From NCBI RefSeq assembly GCF_014192395.1, contig NZ_JACHXW010000001.1:372001-436000 (forward strand): a stretch of DNA of 64,000 nt, in the 5' to 3' direction. A model generated the notes under the pieces. That model worked only from the letters and a program-made list of their open reading frames with translations. It did no database searches and had not been told where the DNA came from. Positions 18,785 to 26,208 of this stretch are shown here, one piece after another (the stretch's first letter is position 1; each line of letters begins with the position of its first letter). The DNA is from Paenibacillus endophyticus. Its GTDB lineage: Bacteria; Bacillota; Bacilli; Paenibacillales; Paenibacillaceae. The translations under genes and the position numbers were made by a program.

Positions 18785-18804
18785 TCAAAATTGGAGGGTC
18801 TATC

Positions 18805-19134
18805 ATGACGATGCCTAAAAAAGGTACGCGGAAGATAACAGTCGGAAATACAACATACAGATGGCACATTTCTGCAACCTCAAAGGGTCGCATTGTATTA
18901 ATTGCAGAGCATAATGAAGAAAAGGGCCAAAAGCTTGAAGTGTATATCGCCTCGGACATTAACGATTACTGGGTGGAATTTCCTCATGTGGAGCAGTTGA
19001 ACTTAAAGCTCGTCAAGCCTTCAGAGGTTGCCATAATTTTAACGGAAGCGATGGGGAAGGGCTGGCGTCCTGAGGAAAAACGGCCGCCGCTGCTTTTTAA
19101 CTGGATTTATCGTGAGTTGGTTGCGATGGATTAA
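18805..19134 (+). CDS. Small protein of unknown function
   Basis: A 109-aa soluble protein that I do not recognise. It is basic at the N-terminus (MTMPKKGTRKITVG), then predicted beta-strands (TYRWHIS, RIVLIAEH, KLEVYIASD), and ends in an Arg/Pro-rich helix region (GKGWRPEEKRPPLLFNW). No signal or membrane segment. GGAGGG precedes the ATG at good distance, supporting a real gene. It follows the 15-bp inverted repeat and precedes a DinB-like gene by 28 bases, so the two may be co-transcribed. Confidence 0.7.
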   Translation: MTMPKKGTRKITVGNTTYRWHISATSKGRIVLIAEHNEEKGQKLEVYIASDINDYWVEFPHVEQLNLKLVKPSEVAIILTEAMGKGWRPEEKRPPLLFNWIYRELVAMD

Positions 19135-19162
19135 CGTATTGTTAAGTTTGGGAGGAAATGGG

Positions 19163-19636
19163 ATGAGTTATGCTTTTAACAGAGAATGGCTGCTGCATAA
19201 ATTCGATGAAATCAGAAGACGCCTCCTATTAGCGATCGAGCAACTTGATGATGAGCAGTTGAATTGGCAGCCAGAGGAATTGAGTCACAGTATCTCCGTG
19301 CTGATAAAGCATATTGACGGCAACATTGCGGAGCGGATCGGAAATGGGATATTGCAGCAGGGAATTGAAAGAGACCGTGCAGCGGAGCTGGGAAAATCGT
19401 TCGTTACGAAAGGTGAGCTGTTAGACATGGTTCAAGCGGGATTCCAGCTCATTATAGACACAATCAGAAATGGTAGTGATGAACAGCTGGAGATGACGCA
19501 GCAGGTGAGAAGCCGCGAGCGCACAAATCTGGATATGCTGCATCAATGCGCAGCCCACTATTCGGAGCACATGGGACAGATTTTTTATATCGCGAAGCTT
19601 TGCTTGAAGGATAAATATAAATCGACTTCGGTTTAA
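19163..19636 (+). CDS. DinB-like / DUF1572 four-helix protein
   Basis: A 157-aa protein of the DinB-like superfamily, four-helix bundles that usually bind a metal through three His. Candidate ligands are in LIKHIDGNIAERIG and in HQCAAHYSEHMGQI. Related proteins include thiol transferases and damage-inducible proteins of unclear role. GGGAGG lies seven bases before the chosen ATG; an in-frame start 51 bases earlier falls inside the previous gene and lacks a ribosome binding site. Base composition falls towards AT from here on. Confidence 0.8.
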   Translation: MSYAFNREWLLHKFDEIRRRLLLAIEQLDDEQLNWQPEELSHSISVLIKHIDGNIAERIGNGILQQGIERDRAAELGKSFVTKGELLDMVQAGFQLIIDTIRNGSDEQLEMTQQVRSRERTNLDMLHQCAAHYSEHMGQIFYIAKLCLKDKYKSTSV

Positions 19637-19716
19637 GATATACGAATGATTGTGGCTACTCCCTAGCTTTTGTGTTGTATAGTTAAGATTTAAATATAGG
19701 AGGAGCAAAATGGATT

Positions 19717-20286
19717 ATGGATAAATATATCGATTTTTTAGAAAATCATTTGGGTATTATTGAATACGGTTGGAGTAATGATACTGACGGTATATAAGTT
19801 CCATTTCAAGTTGTGAAGTATGCTGGAGGACTTTATCCAGGAACTGTTACATATTCAACTATAGGTTTGAGTAATGAAAAATTGGCATCTCCAGTATCCA
19901 ACAAGATAATTAGACAAGAGCTAATATTATGCTCATATTCAACTTTTGGAGATCAGAATATCCCTGATATTCTTCAACAAGTAGGAGTTAAAGCATTGAG
20001 ATCTCAAATAGCCTATTTAAGAGGGGATATTATTGGACCATTTGGAACGCTATTTGAGGGTACTGAATTAGTGGCATTATATGTGACAACGCCAGTTTAT
20101 TTTCCGGATTCATTTCATACATACGATACAACAAATGATATTTCTATTGTTCAAGCTTGGTTAGTTCCGATCACCTTAAATGAAGCGAGTTATGTAAAAG
20201 AAAATGGATGGGAAGCGTTTGAAGATAAGTTAGAAGAGTTAGATCCAGATTTAAAAAACTACAAACGTGTTTGTAGTATTAGTTAA
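19717..20286 (+). pseudogene. SUFU-family (suppressor of fused) immunity-type protein gene, interrupted by a stop codon
   Basis: The frame starts MDKYIDFLENHLGIIEYGW after AGGAGG and hits TAA at codon 27 (19795-19797). It then continues in the same frame for a further 163 codons with family-typical sequence (FQVVKYAGG, VTYSTIGLSN, FEGTELVALYV, VYFPDSF, WLVPITLNEA). Bacterial SUFU proteins often protect against polymorphic or contact-dependent toxins. A single nonsense change explains the break, so the loss looks recent. Re-initiation at GTG 19813 would lack the N-terminal strands. AT-rich compared with the flanks, which suggests transfer. No toxin gene is next to it. Confidence 0.75.
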
Positions 20287-20362
20287 GAAAGTTTCTACAA
20301 GGAACTTTGATTGGCATGTCTCTAAAAAAATTGTGTTTATGCAAGGCAAGGAGGACGAGTAC

Positions 20363-20851
20363 GTGATAAGGATTTTAAGTTCCGCGCTGGATGAGCCTAT
20401 TATTATCCATGCCGATACACTTGATTACTCGAATCTAGAAGGATACAACTTTCATAGGGCGGTACTAGTGGGGTATTCAATGGTTGGTGCAAATTTATGT
20501 CATGCAGATCTGCGCAACGCTGAATTAGCAGGAGCAAATCTTAGTTTTGCAAAATTAAATGAATCGTCATTGGTCATGAGCGGTAGCCGTCATGTGAACT
20601 TTTATAAAGCAATTTTAATAAATAGCATTTGTTACCACGCAAACTTCATAGCATCTAACTTCATGGAAGCTGATTTATCAAATGCAAGAGTTGCCCATTC
20701 GAATTTTGAAAATGCCAACCTAATAGGAACAAACATGAATTGTATTGGTCTATCAGAAGCAAATCTGAAAGGAGCTGTATATAACAGCCAAACGATTTGG
20801 CCAAAAGATTTCTATCCTGACAGAAATGGTGCCTTGTTAGATCCACATTGA
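20363..20851 (+). CDS. Pentapeptide-repeat protein
   Basis: A 162-aa protein built mostly of A(D/N)LxX-type pentapeptides (residues about 25-145: LDYSNLEGYNF, ANLCHADLRNAEL, GANLSFAKLN, EADLSNARV, ENANLIGTN), which would fold as a right-handed beta-helix. GTG was chosen as start because GGAGG lies eight bases before it; the longer frame upstream overlaps the SUFU remnant and has no ribosome binding site. Some pentapeptide-repeat proteins mimic DNA and shield gyrase, others have unknown roles. Nothing here decides between these. Confidence 0.8.
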   Translation: MIRILSSALDEPIIIHADTLDYSNLEGYNFHRAVLVGYSMVGANLCHADLRNAELAGANLSFAKLNESSLVMSGSRHVNFYKAILINSICYHANFIASNFMEADLSNARVAHSNFENANLIGTNMNCIGLSEANLKGAVYNSQTIWPKDFYPDRNGALLDPH

Positions 20852-20896
20852 TTTCGTTTGAGTCTTTAGATAGCTTGGACCGCAAATATAGAATAA

Positions 20897-21208
20897 GTTT
20901 TAATTTGGGGAACTGAGAAGCGCTGCTTCTCAATCGACTCACAAGAAATTCTTATTGAACAAGGAGCACATCTACTAGAATATCAATTAATGGATTTGGA
21001 GATAGCGATTGATGCTTGGATAGAATATTATGATATGTTACCTAAACAAATTGAATGGTTAGTTTCCGTTTACAACCGAAAGATAGCCCGACCATCGGGG
21101 ATTATTGTTTTATCAAAAAAAGAGATAGATCTAATAGGCACAAATGATGATATAGGGTTAAAAGAGAGCAAAATATCGTTCGGAGAATTTGGAATAGTTT
21201 GGGCGTAA
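20897..21208 (+). pseudogene. Gene fragment of unknown family, 5' end lost or frameshifted
   Basis: An open frame without a plausible start codon at its head reads through ATG 20990 to a stop, giving protein-like sequence (CFSIDSQEILIEQGAHLLEY, IDAWIEYYDMLPKQIEWLV). Just before it, another frame (FESLDSLDRKYRISFNLGN) ends at 20914, so one frameshift near 20911 would join both into a longer protein. I do not recognise the family. AT-rich like its neighbours. It is most simply a decayed gene; expression from ATG 20990 as 72 aa cannot be excluded. Confidence 0.45.
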
Positions 21209-21225
21209 ATTTACGTGCAAAGGAA

Positions 21226-21260
21226 CCTTGAATGGATTGCAGCCCTTCAAGGCTTTTTAT
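21226..21260 (+). terminator. Terminator after the gene fragment
   Basis: CCTTGAA pairs with TTCAAGG across 13 bases and CTTTTTATT follows. It marks the end of the AT-rich patch. Confidence 0.65.
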
Positions 21261-21280
21261 TGTTCACATGCAGAGCCAAA

Positions 21281-21304
21281 TAAAAAACCGCCTATGCGGC
21301 GGTT
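21281..21304 (-). terminator. Terminator of the DUF6199-like gene (minus strand)
   Basis: On the minus strand AACCGCC, a short loop and GGCGGTT are followed by TTTTA. The stem overlaps the stop codon. Confidence 0.75.
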
Positions 21305-21503
21305 AGTTAAAGAGAACAGGCAAAAAAACAAAGAGAAAGACGATCAGCACAATTACGCTGCTTATTCGAGTCATGAGAATGTACGCGTCACTGGGCTCGG
21401 ATCTGTCTTTTACCATCCATCCGTATCTCATGAACCATCCGAATTTAGGGAAAAAAATATGAAGTATCGCAACGAGGATAAATAGAAAAGCAAAAAACAA
21501 CAT
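21303..21503 (-). CDS. Small two-helix membrane protein, DUF6199-like
   Basis: A 66-aa membrane protein with helices at about residues 2-20 and 46-65 around a short conserved-looking loop (PKFGWFMRYGWMVKDRSEPS). The loop pattern matches small DUF6199-type proteins of Bacillales, whose role is unknown. AAGGAG lies nine bases before the chosen ATG. Three nearby upstream codons, including two ATGs, are possible but too close to that site. A terminator at its stop codon supports a real gene. Confidence 0.7.
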   Translation of the reverse strand: MLFFAFLFILVAILHIFFPKFGWFMRYGWMVKDRSEPSDAYILMTRISSVIVLIVFLFVFLPVLFN

Positions 21504-21612
21504 TTTCATCATCTCCTTGCACGTATTTACGTTCCATTATTATATGTTCCAGCATGCCGAAACGCGTACACAAACGAATAGCCATGCCTTTCAAGTAAAG
21601 TCCAGCACCGCA

Positions 21613-21642
21613 TTGTTTCACACCCCTAAGTTATGGGATAAT
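21613..21642 (+). promoter_or_regulatory. Possible promoter of the DUF445 pair
   Basis: TTGTTT, 18 bases and GATAAT (with TGG just upstream of the -10), about 37 bases before the start codon. Confidence 0.4.
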
Positions 21643-21678
21643 TAATAAGGTAAAGATCACCAGGAATGGAGCATAGCC

Positions 21679-22959
21679 ATGAACAATTTCAGCATAAAGA
21701 AAAAGGCGGATTTGGCACTGCTTTTTTCTGCTATCGGCATATTTGTCGCTTTTCCGTTCCATGAAACGTTTGTAGGCGGATTATTGTTTTCATTGTTTAG
21801 CGCGGCGACGATTGGCGGGCTTGCCGATTCATTCGCCGTTAGCGCCTTGTTCGGCAACCCGCTGCGGATCAAATGGCCAGCGTGGATGGGGACGAATATC
21901 ATTTCGCGCAATCGGGAAAGGCTGATCGGGGAGCTCGTCAAGATGGTCCAGAACGATCTGCTGACCATCCCGAATATTAAGGAGCGGCTCGATGAGTACA
22001 ACATTGCCGAGGTGTTAGTGACGTATTTGAAAGAGCATGGCGGCGAAGAAGGGGTCAACGATATTTTGCAGCAGGTTGCGAATGATGTGATCACGACCAT
22101 CGATTTGCAGGAGCTGGCCAAAACCGTGCAAACCTTTCTGCTCGAGCATGCTGATTCGATCCCCGTATCGAACATTGCCGCTGACGTCGGAGATTGGACG
22201 ATCAGAAACGGCTATGATGACCGTATTATTGAATTCATGATACCTGAATTGATCAAAATCGTGAAATCGGCCTCATTTGGCTCCGTCGTAGACCAAATTG
22301 TGAAATCGGCGATTAAGTCTTATGAAGGCGATAAATTCAGGCGGAAGCTGATTGATTTCACAGCTGGGCTGGAAGCTGCCAATATTAGCGGAAGATTGCA
22401 GGATTGGCTCGTTTCCTTCCTGGAGAAATTCCATGACGAGGACCATCCCCAGCGCAAACAGATCAAAGCATTCATTGCACAAATCGTGGTTCGTCTGCGC
22501 ACCGACGAGCAGCTCCGGGAGCGGATTGAAGCGGGCAAGCTCAGCCTGCTTGCAGCTGTGAAATCTGATATTAGGCTGGATGTGTATATTGAGCGCGGAC
22601 TCGAGGCGCTTCGCAAGGCTGCTGCCGACAATGCCGAGGGCCAGCTTGCACGTTACCCTTGGATCAAGGATAAGGTACGCGAAGGAGTCAGCTACCTAGA
22701 GAGCAATAGCGAGCTGCTTGAGCGCATTGATCAGTATGTGAAGACAACGGTGTTGAAATGGATGGAGCAGAAGCATTCTTATATCGGAAAGCTCGTGACC
22801 GACAAGCTGAATGATTTCTCTGAGGAGGAGCTTATCTCGCTCGTGAAGGAGAAAGCGGGCAAGGATCTGCAATATATTCGAATCAATGGTATCGGAGTTG
22901 GCGCGCTTATCGGCGTCGTGCTGCATCTTGCAACGTTTTGGATCGGAGGGCATGCTTAA
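21679..22959 (+). CDS. DUF445 membrane protein (YheB family), copy 1
   Basis: A 426-aa protein of the DUF445 family. It has hydrophobic helices at both ends (about residues 10-50 and 400-424) and a long amphipathic, charged middle of about 330 residues, typical of the family. The conserved N-terminal region (GGLADSFAVSALFGNPL, NIISRNRERLIGELV) is clear. The function is unknown; B. subtilis YheB is a distant relative. The next gene starts on the base after this stop codon, so the two are co-translated. Confidence 0.88.
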   Translation: MNNFSIKKKADLALLFSAIGIFVAFPFHETFVGGLLFSLFSAATIGGLADSFAVSALFGNPLRIKWPAWMGTNIISRNRERLIGELVKMVQNDLLTIPNIKERLDEYNIAEVLVTYLKEHGGEEGVNDILQQVANDVITTIDLQELAKTVQTFLLEHADSIPVSNIAADVGDWTIRNGYDDRIIEFMIPELIKIVKSASFGSVVDQIVKSAIKSYEGDKFRRKLIDFTAGLEAANISGRLQDWLVSFLEKFHDEDHPQRKQIKAFIAQIVVRLRTDEQLRERIEAGKLSLLAAVKSDIRLDVYIERGLEALRKAAADNAEGQLARYPWIKDKVREGVSYLESNSELLERIDQYVKTTVLKWMEQKHSYIGKLVTDKLNDFSEEELISLVKEKAGKDLQYIRINGIGVGALIGVVLHLATFWIGGHA

Positions 22960-24294
22960 ATGGCAATGAGAAAAAAAGCAAATCGCAGCTTGGTTATTTT
23001 GGCCATCCTATTCGTCATTGCCGCTTGCTGCTTGTACGTCTTCCCGGACAGCTGGTGGACGCGAATGCTGCTCTATACGACCGAAGCGGGGCTTGTAGGC
23101 GCATTGGCTGATTTATTCGCGGTAACGGTGCTGTTCCGCCATCCCTTCGGCTGGAAATGGATTCCCCATACGGCTATCATTCCAAAAAACCGCGATAAGC
23201 TGATTGAAGGCGTCGCGAATATGGTCGAGCAGCAGCTGCTGAGCAAGGATCTGCTCAAGGAGAAGGTTAAGCACATCTCGCTTGTCGAGATCGGCATTGC
23301 TTGGATAGACCGCCGGCCGTCAGGCATGCTGTCGGATCAGGGGTGGAGAGTCGTATCCACCTTGCTTGCCAAGCTCGATATGAAAGGAATCTCGGTTATT
23401 ATAGACGAGAAAGCGCGGAGCGGCTTTGGCAAGATCAATCTGTCCCCATATGCGGGCAAAGCGCTCAAATGGGTTATGGATAAAGGCAATTTCCAAGTAT
23501 GGCTTAGCCAGATCGTTGAGCTTGCGGCGGAACGCGCGGCAGATGAGCGAATGAAGCCCATCATCCGGGAGCTGCTTGGGAAAGAGAAGGAGAAGTTCGT
23601 GAATCAAGGAAGCATCTTCTCGAAGTGGCTCAAAAAGATGGCGGTAGAGATTGCTGAATCGACAAATGCGCTTAATCTCGACGATGCCACAAACGTATTG
23701 TTCGAGGATTTGCAGCTGTTGATCGATGATCTGCGGAATCCGCAGCATGAGCTGCGCGTGCTGCTTGAGAGCATGGTCTATCAGCTAGCCGACAATTTGC
23801 AGAATCGGGAGGATGTCGCTGCTGCGGTCAGTGAATGGCGGGATGAGATGATCGACAAAATCTCATTGCTTCCTACGATTGAAGCTTTGCTTGGGAATAT
23901 GAAGCAGCTGCTCATTCATGAGCCGAGTCTGCAGCTGGCCGTTCAAGAAAAACATACGGTTAACCCTTCCGATATCAAAGCGCTGATCAACGACTTCATT
24001 GCTTCGTATTGGGACTGGTTCAAAGCCAATGAGGAGACGAAGGGCTGGCTTGAGCAATACGTCCAGAAATTCGTCAATAAAATGATCGAGACGGAGCATG
24101 CCATAATCGGAGTTATCGTGCGCAAAACGCTTGAAGGCTTTACCGAGCAGAAGCTCGTTTACTTTATTGAAAGCAAGGTCGAAACAGATTTGCAGCGCAT
24201 ACGGCTTAACGGCGCCTATATAGGATCAGCGCTCGGCGCAGCGTTCTACCTGCTGCTGTACGGCGTATACGAGCCGCTGTTGAAGCTGTTTTAA
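22960..24294 (+). CDS. DUF445 membrane protein (YheB family), copy 2
   Basis: A 444-aa paralogue of the preceding gene with the same layout: N-terminal helices with GLVGALADLFAVTVLFRHPFG and IIPKNRDKLIEGVANMVEQQ, a long helical middle and a C-terminal helix (GAYIGSALGAAFYLLLYGV). No gap separates it from copy 1, so ribosomes probably pass directly. The pair may form a hetero-oligomer. Function unknown. Confidence 0.88.
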   Translation: MAMRKKANRSLVILAILFVIAACCLYVFPDSWWTRMLLYTTEAGLVGALADLFAVTVLFRHPFGWKWIPHTAIIPKNRDKLIEGVANMVEQQLLSKDLLKEKVKHISLVEIGIAWIDRRPSGMLSDQGWRVVSTLLAKLDMKGISVIIDEKARSGFGKINLSPYAGKALKWVMDKGNFQVWLSQIVELAAERAADERMKPIIRELLGKEKEKFVNQGSIFSKWLKKMAVEIAESTNALNLDDATNVLFEDLQLLIDDLRNPQHELRVLLESMVYQLADNLQNREDVAAAVSEWRDEMIDKISLLPTIEALLGNMKQLLIHEPSLQLAVQEKHTVNPSDIKALINDFIASYWDWFKANEETKGWLEQYVQKFVNKMIETEHAIIGVIVRKTLEGFTEQKLVYFIESKVETDLQRIRLNGAYIGSALGAAFYLLLYGVYEPLLKLF

Positions 24295-24296
24295 GA

Positions 24297-24346
24297 AGAA
24301 GCTCTCACCTTTTCGGGGTTCCCGGGGTGAGAGCTTCTATTTATTT
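24297..24346 (+). terminator. Terminator of the DUF445 operon
   Basis: AGAAGCTCTCACC and its exact complement GGTGAGAGCTTCT, then ATTTATTT. Confidence 0.88.
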
Positions 24347-24468
24347 AAAACAACCCCATAAAGTTTGCTTTTACCCCCGTGCAATCCAAAATAGAGTCAG
24401 GTAGTATGGAGATATGAAGCAGCAATAGAGCACGGCTCACGAATATGCAATAGAGGCGGGGTGGAAGG

Positions 24469-26100
24469 ATGCTGCGAGTACTTATCGTAGATGATGAATT
24501 CGAAATTCGCGAAGGTTTACGAAACCGCTTTCCTTGGGATTCCTACGGAATCGACGAGGTATTGACAGCCGATGACGGGGATACGGCACTTATGCTTGCG
24601 CTGGATAAGAGACCCGATCTCATCGTGACCGATATTAAAATGAACCGGATGTCCGGGCTTGATTTCCTTCGGGGGTTGGTACCCGTTCTCGATTATAAGC
24701 CGGAGTCCATTGTCGTCAGCGGCTTTGATGATTTCGAGCTGGTGAAGCAAGCGATGCAAATCGGCGTGCTGGATTACATCCTAAAGCCGATTAATCTGAA
24801 AGAGCTGGACCAGATCGTGTGCACCATGATCGACCGTATTCAGAAGCGGCAGCTCGATCAGCATAATGAGCAGCTGCTGCTTAGCCAAGTGAAATATGCC
24901 ATTCCAAAAATGCGTGATGAGCTGCTCAGAGAAATGATCGAGCAGGATTATGATCCCTACCGCGGAGCAAGAAGACGGCATCGCCTGCAGACGCTGGACC
25001 TCGAATGGATCGCCGAGCAGCAGTTGACGTTGGCAGTCATCGAAGCGGATGATTTGAAGGCGATTGAAAACCGCCAAACACGGGAAAAGGATCTGATCCT
25101 CTTCGGTATCGGCAATGTGGTGAATCAAACGTTGGAGGAGGAGAATCCGAACCCCTTCGTCCTTTGCACGGATAGCAGCGGCCGCTGGGTTGTTATATTC
25201 GGCTGTCCAAGGCCTGAGCATGCCGAGCAGAGTCAGGGCATGGCACAGCTATGCATTCAAAGAATCAATGAATTTGTTAAAGTCAAGGCGAGTGCGGGGA
25301 TGCGCACCACCCCCTGTACGTTCGAGCATTTGCATGAAATGTTCGCTGAAGCGTTAAACGTGCTGGAGCAGAAAGCGGTATATGGTGGCAACCGGCTATT
25401 CACCGAGCAGGGGCTTTATTACGAGGGGGATGGCGGTGATCTATCCCTAAGCGAGCCCGATGAGGTGCTGGATCTTGTGAAATACGGCTCCGACGAGGAC
25501 ATTACGGCGGCGATGGAACGTTTTGTCGAGATGGTCCAAGCCTGGCGGCTGTGCCAACTGAGAGATATTCAGCAAAAAATATTCGAGTGGCTGTTTGAAG
25601 TATTCCGCCGTGCGGCTTCGGCAGGCATACCGAATAAGGCGTGGGGCAGCAATCCGATTGCCGTGTGGGAGCAGCTCGAGCAATTCGATACGCTGCAGTC
25701 GCTAAGGGAGCAAACGGAGATGTTCCTGCATGCCATCGCCGCGGACTTCCGCAAGCTGTCTGCGACGCCAAGCCAGATCGTCACCGAAGCGGAGAAAATT
25801 TTGCACCGCGATTATGCCGAGAGCTTGACGCTCCAAAGCGTAGCGCAGGCCGTGCATGTTACGCCGGTTTGGTTAAGCAAGCTGTTTAAGAAGGAAAAAC
25901 GAAAGACGTTTTTGGAGTATTTGACGGAAATCAGAATCGAGAAGGCAAAGGACATGCTTGGCGATATTCAGCATAAGGTGTATCAAATCTCTTATCAGGT
26001 GGGATACAAGGACCCGGTGCATTTCTCTAAGCTGTTCAAGAAACAGGTAGGCTGTACGCCTAAGGAATATCGGAGACAAAGAGGCATTGCGGAAGAGTAA
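24469..26100 (+). CDS. YesN-type AraC-family response regulator without adjacent kinase
   Basis: A 543-aa regulator with a receiver domain (residues 1-120; D8-D9 and phospho-acceptor D55 in LIVTDIKM, LKPI at the conserved Lys) and a C-terminal AraC domain (LQSVAQAVHVTPVWLSKLFK and ISYQVGYKDPVHFSKLFKK). No kinase is adjacent. The nearest YesM-type kinase begins about 3.1 kb downstream, beyond a gene on the opposite strand, and may be its partner. A terminator follows. The target genes are unknown, but the alpha-mannosidase next door is a natural candidate. Confidence 0.92.
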   Translation: MLRVLIVDDEFEIREGLRNRFPWDSYGIDEVLTADDGDTALMLALDKRPDLIVTDIKMNRMSGLDFLRGLVPVLDYKPESIVVSGFDDFELVKQAMQIGVLDYILKPINLKELDQIVCTMIDRIQKRQLDQHNEQLLLSQVKYAIPKMRDELLREMIEQDYDPYRGARRRHRLQTLDLEWIAEQQLTLAVIEADDLKAIENRQTREKDLILFGIGNVVNQTLEEENPNPFVLCTDSSGRWVVIFGCPRPEHAEQSQGMAQLCIQRINEFVKVKASAGMRTTPCTFEHLHEMFAEALNVLEQKAVYGGNRLFTEQGLYYEGDGGDLSLSEPDEVLDLVKYGSDEDITAAMERFVEMVQAWRLCQLRDIQQKIFEWLFEVFRRAASAGIPNKAWGSNPIAVWEQLEQFDTLQSLREQTEMFLHAIAADFRKLSATPSQIVTEAEKILHRDYAESLTLQSVAQAVHVTPVWLSKLFKKEKRKTFLEYLTEIRIEKAKDMLGDIQHKVYQISYQVGYKDPVHFSKLFKKQVGCTPKEYRRQRGIAEE

Positions 26101-26134
26101 CCCTTTCCCTATCCAGCCAATCACGAACAACAAG

Positions 26135-26187
26135 AGGCAGCTTCCAGGTAGATTGTGATTAACCTAGGGAAGCTGCCTTTCTTTATT
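26135..26187. terminator. Terminator between convergent regulator and alpha-mannosidase genes
   Basis: AGGCAGCTTCC pairs exactly with GGAAGCTGCCT across a 22-base loop. TTTCTTTATTT follows on the + strand and CTTGTTGTT on the - strand. Confidence 0.8.
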
Positions 26188-26208
26188 TGCAGAGTTCACG
26201 TAACGGTT

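Noticed and set aside
19795..19797. In-frame TAA of the SUFU gene as programmed readthrough
   Set aside because: No readthrough context or downstream structure was seen; a simple nonsense mutation is the plain explanation.
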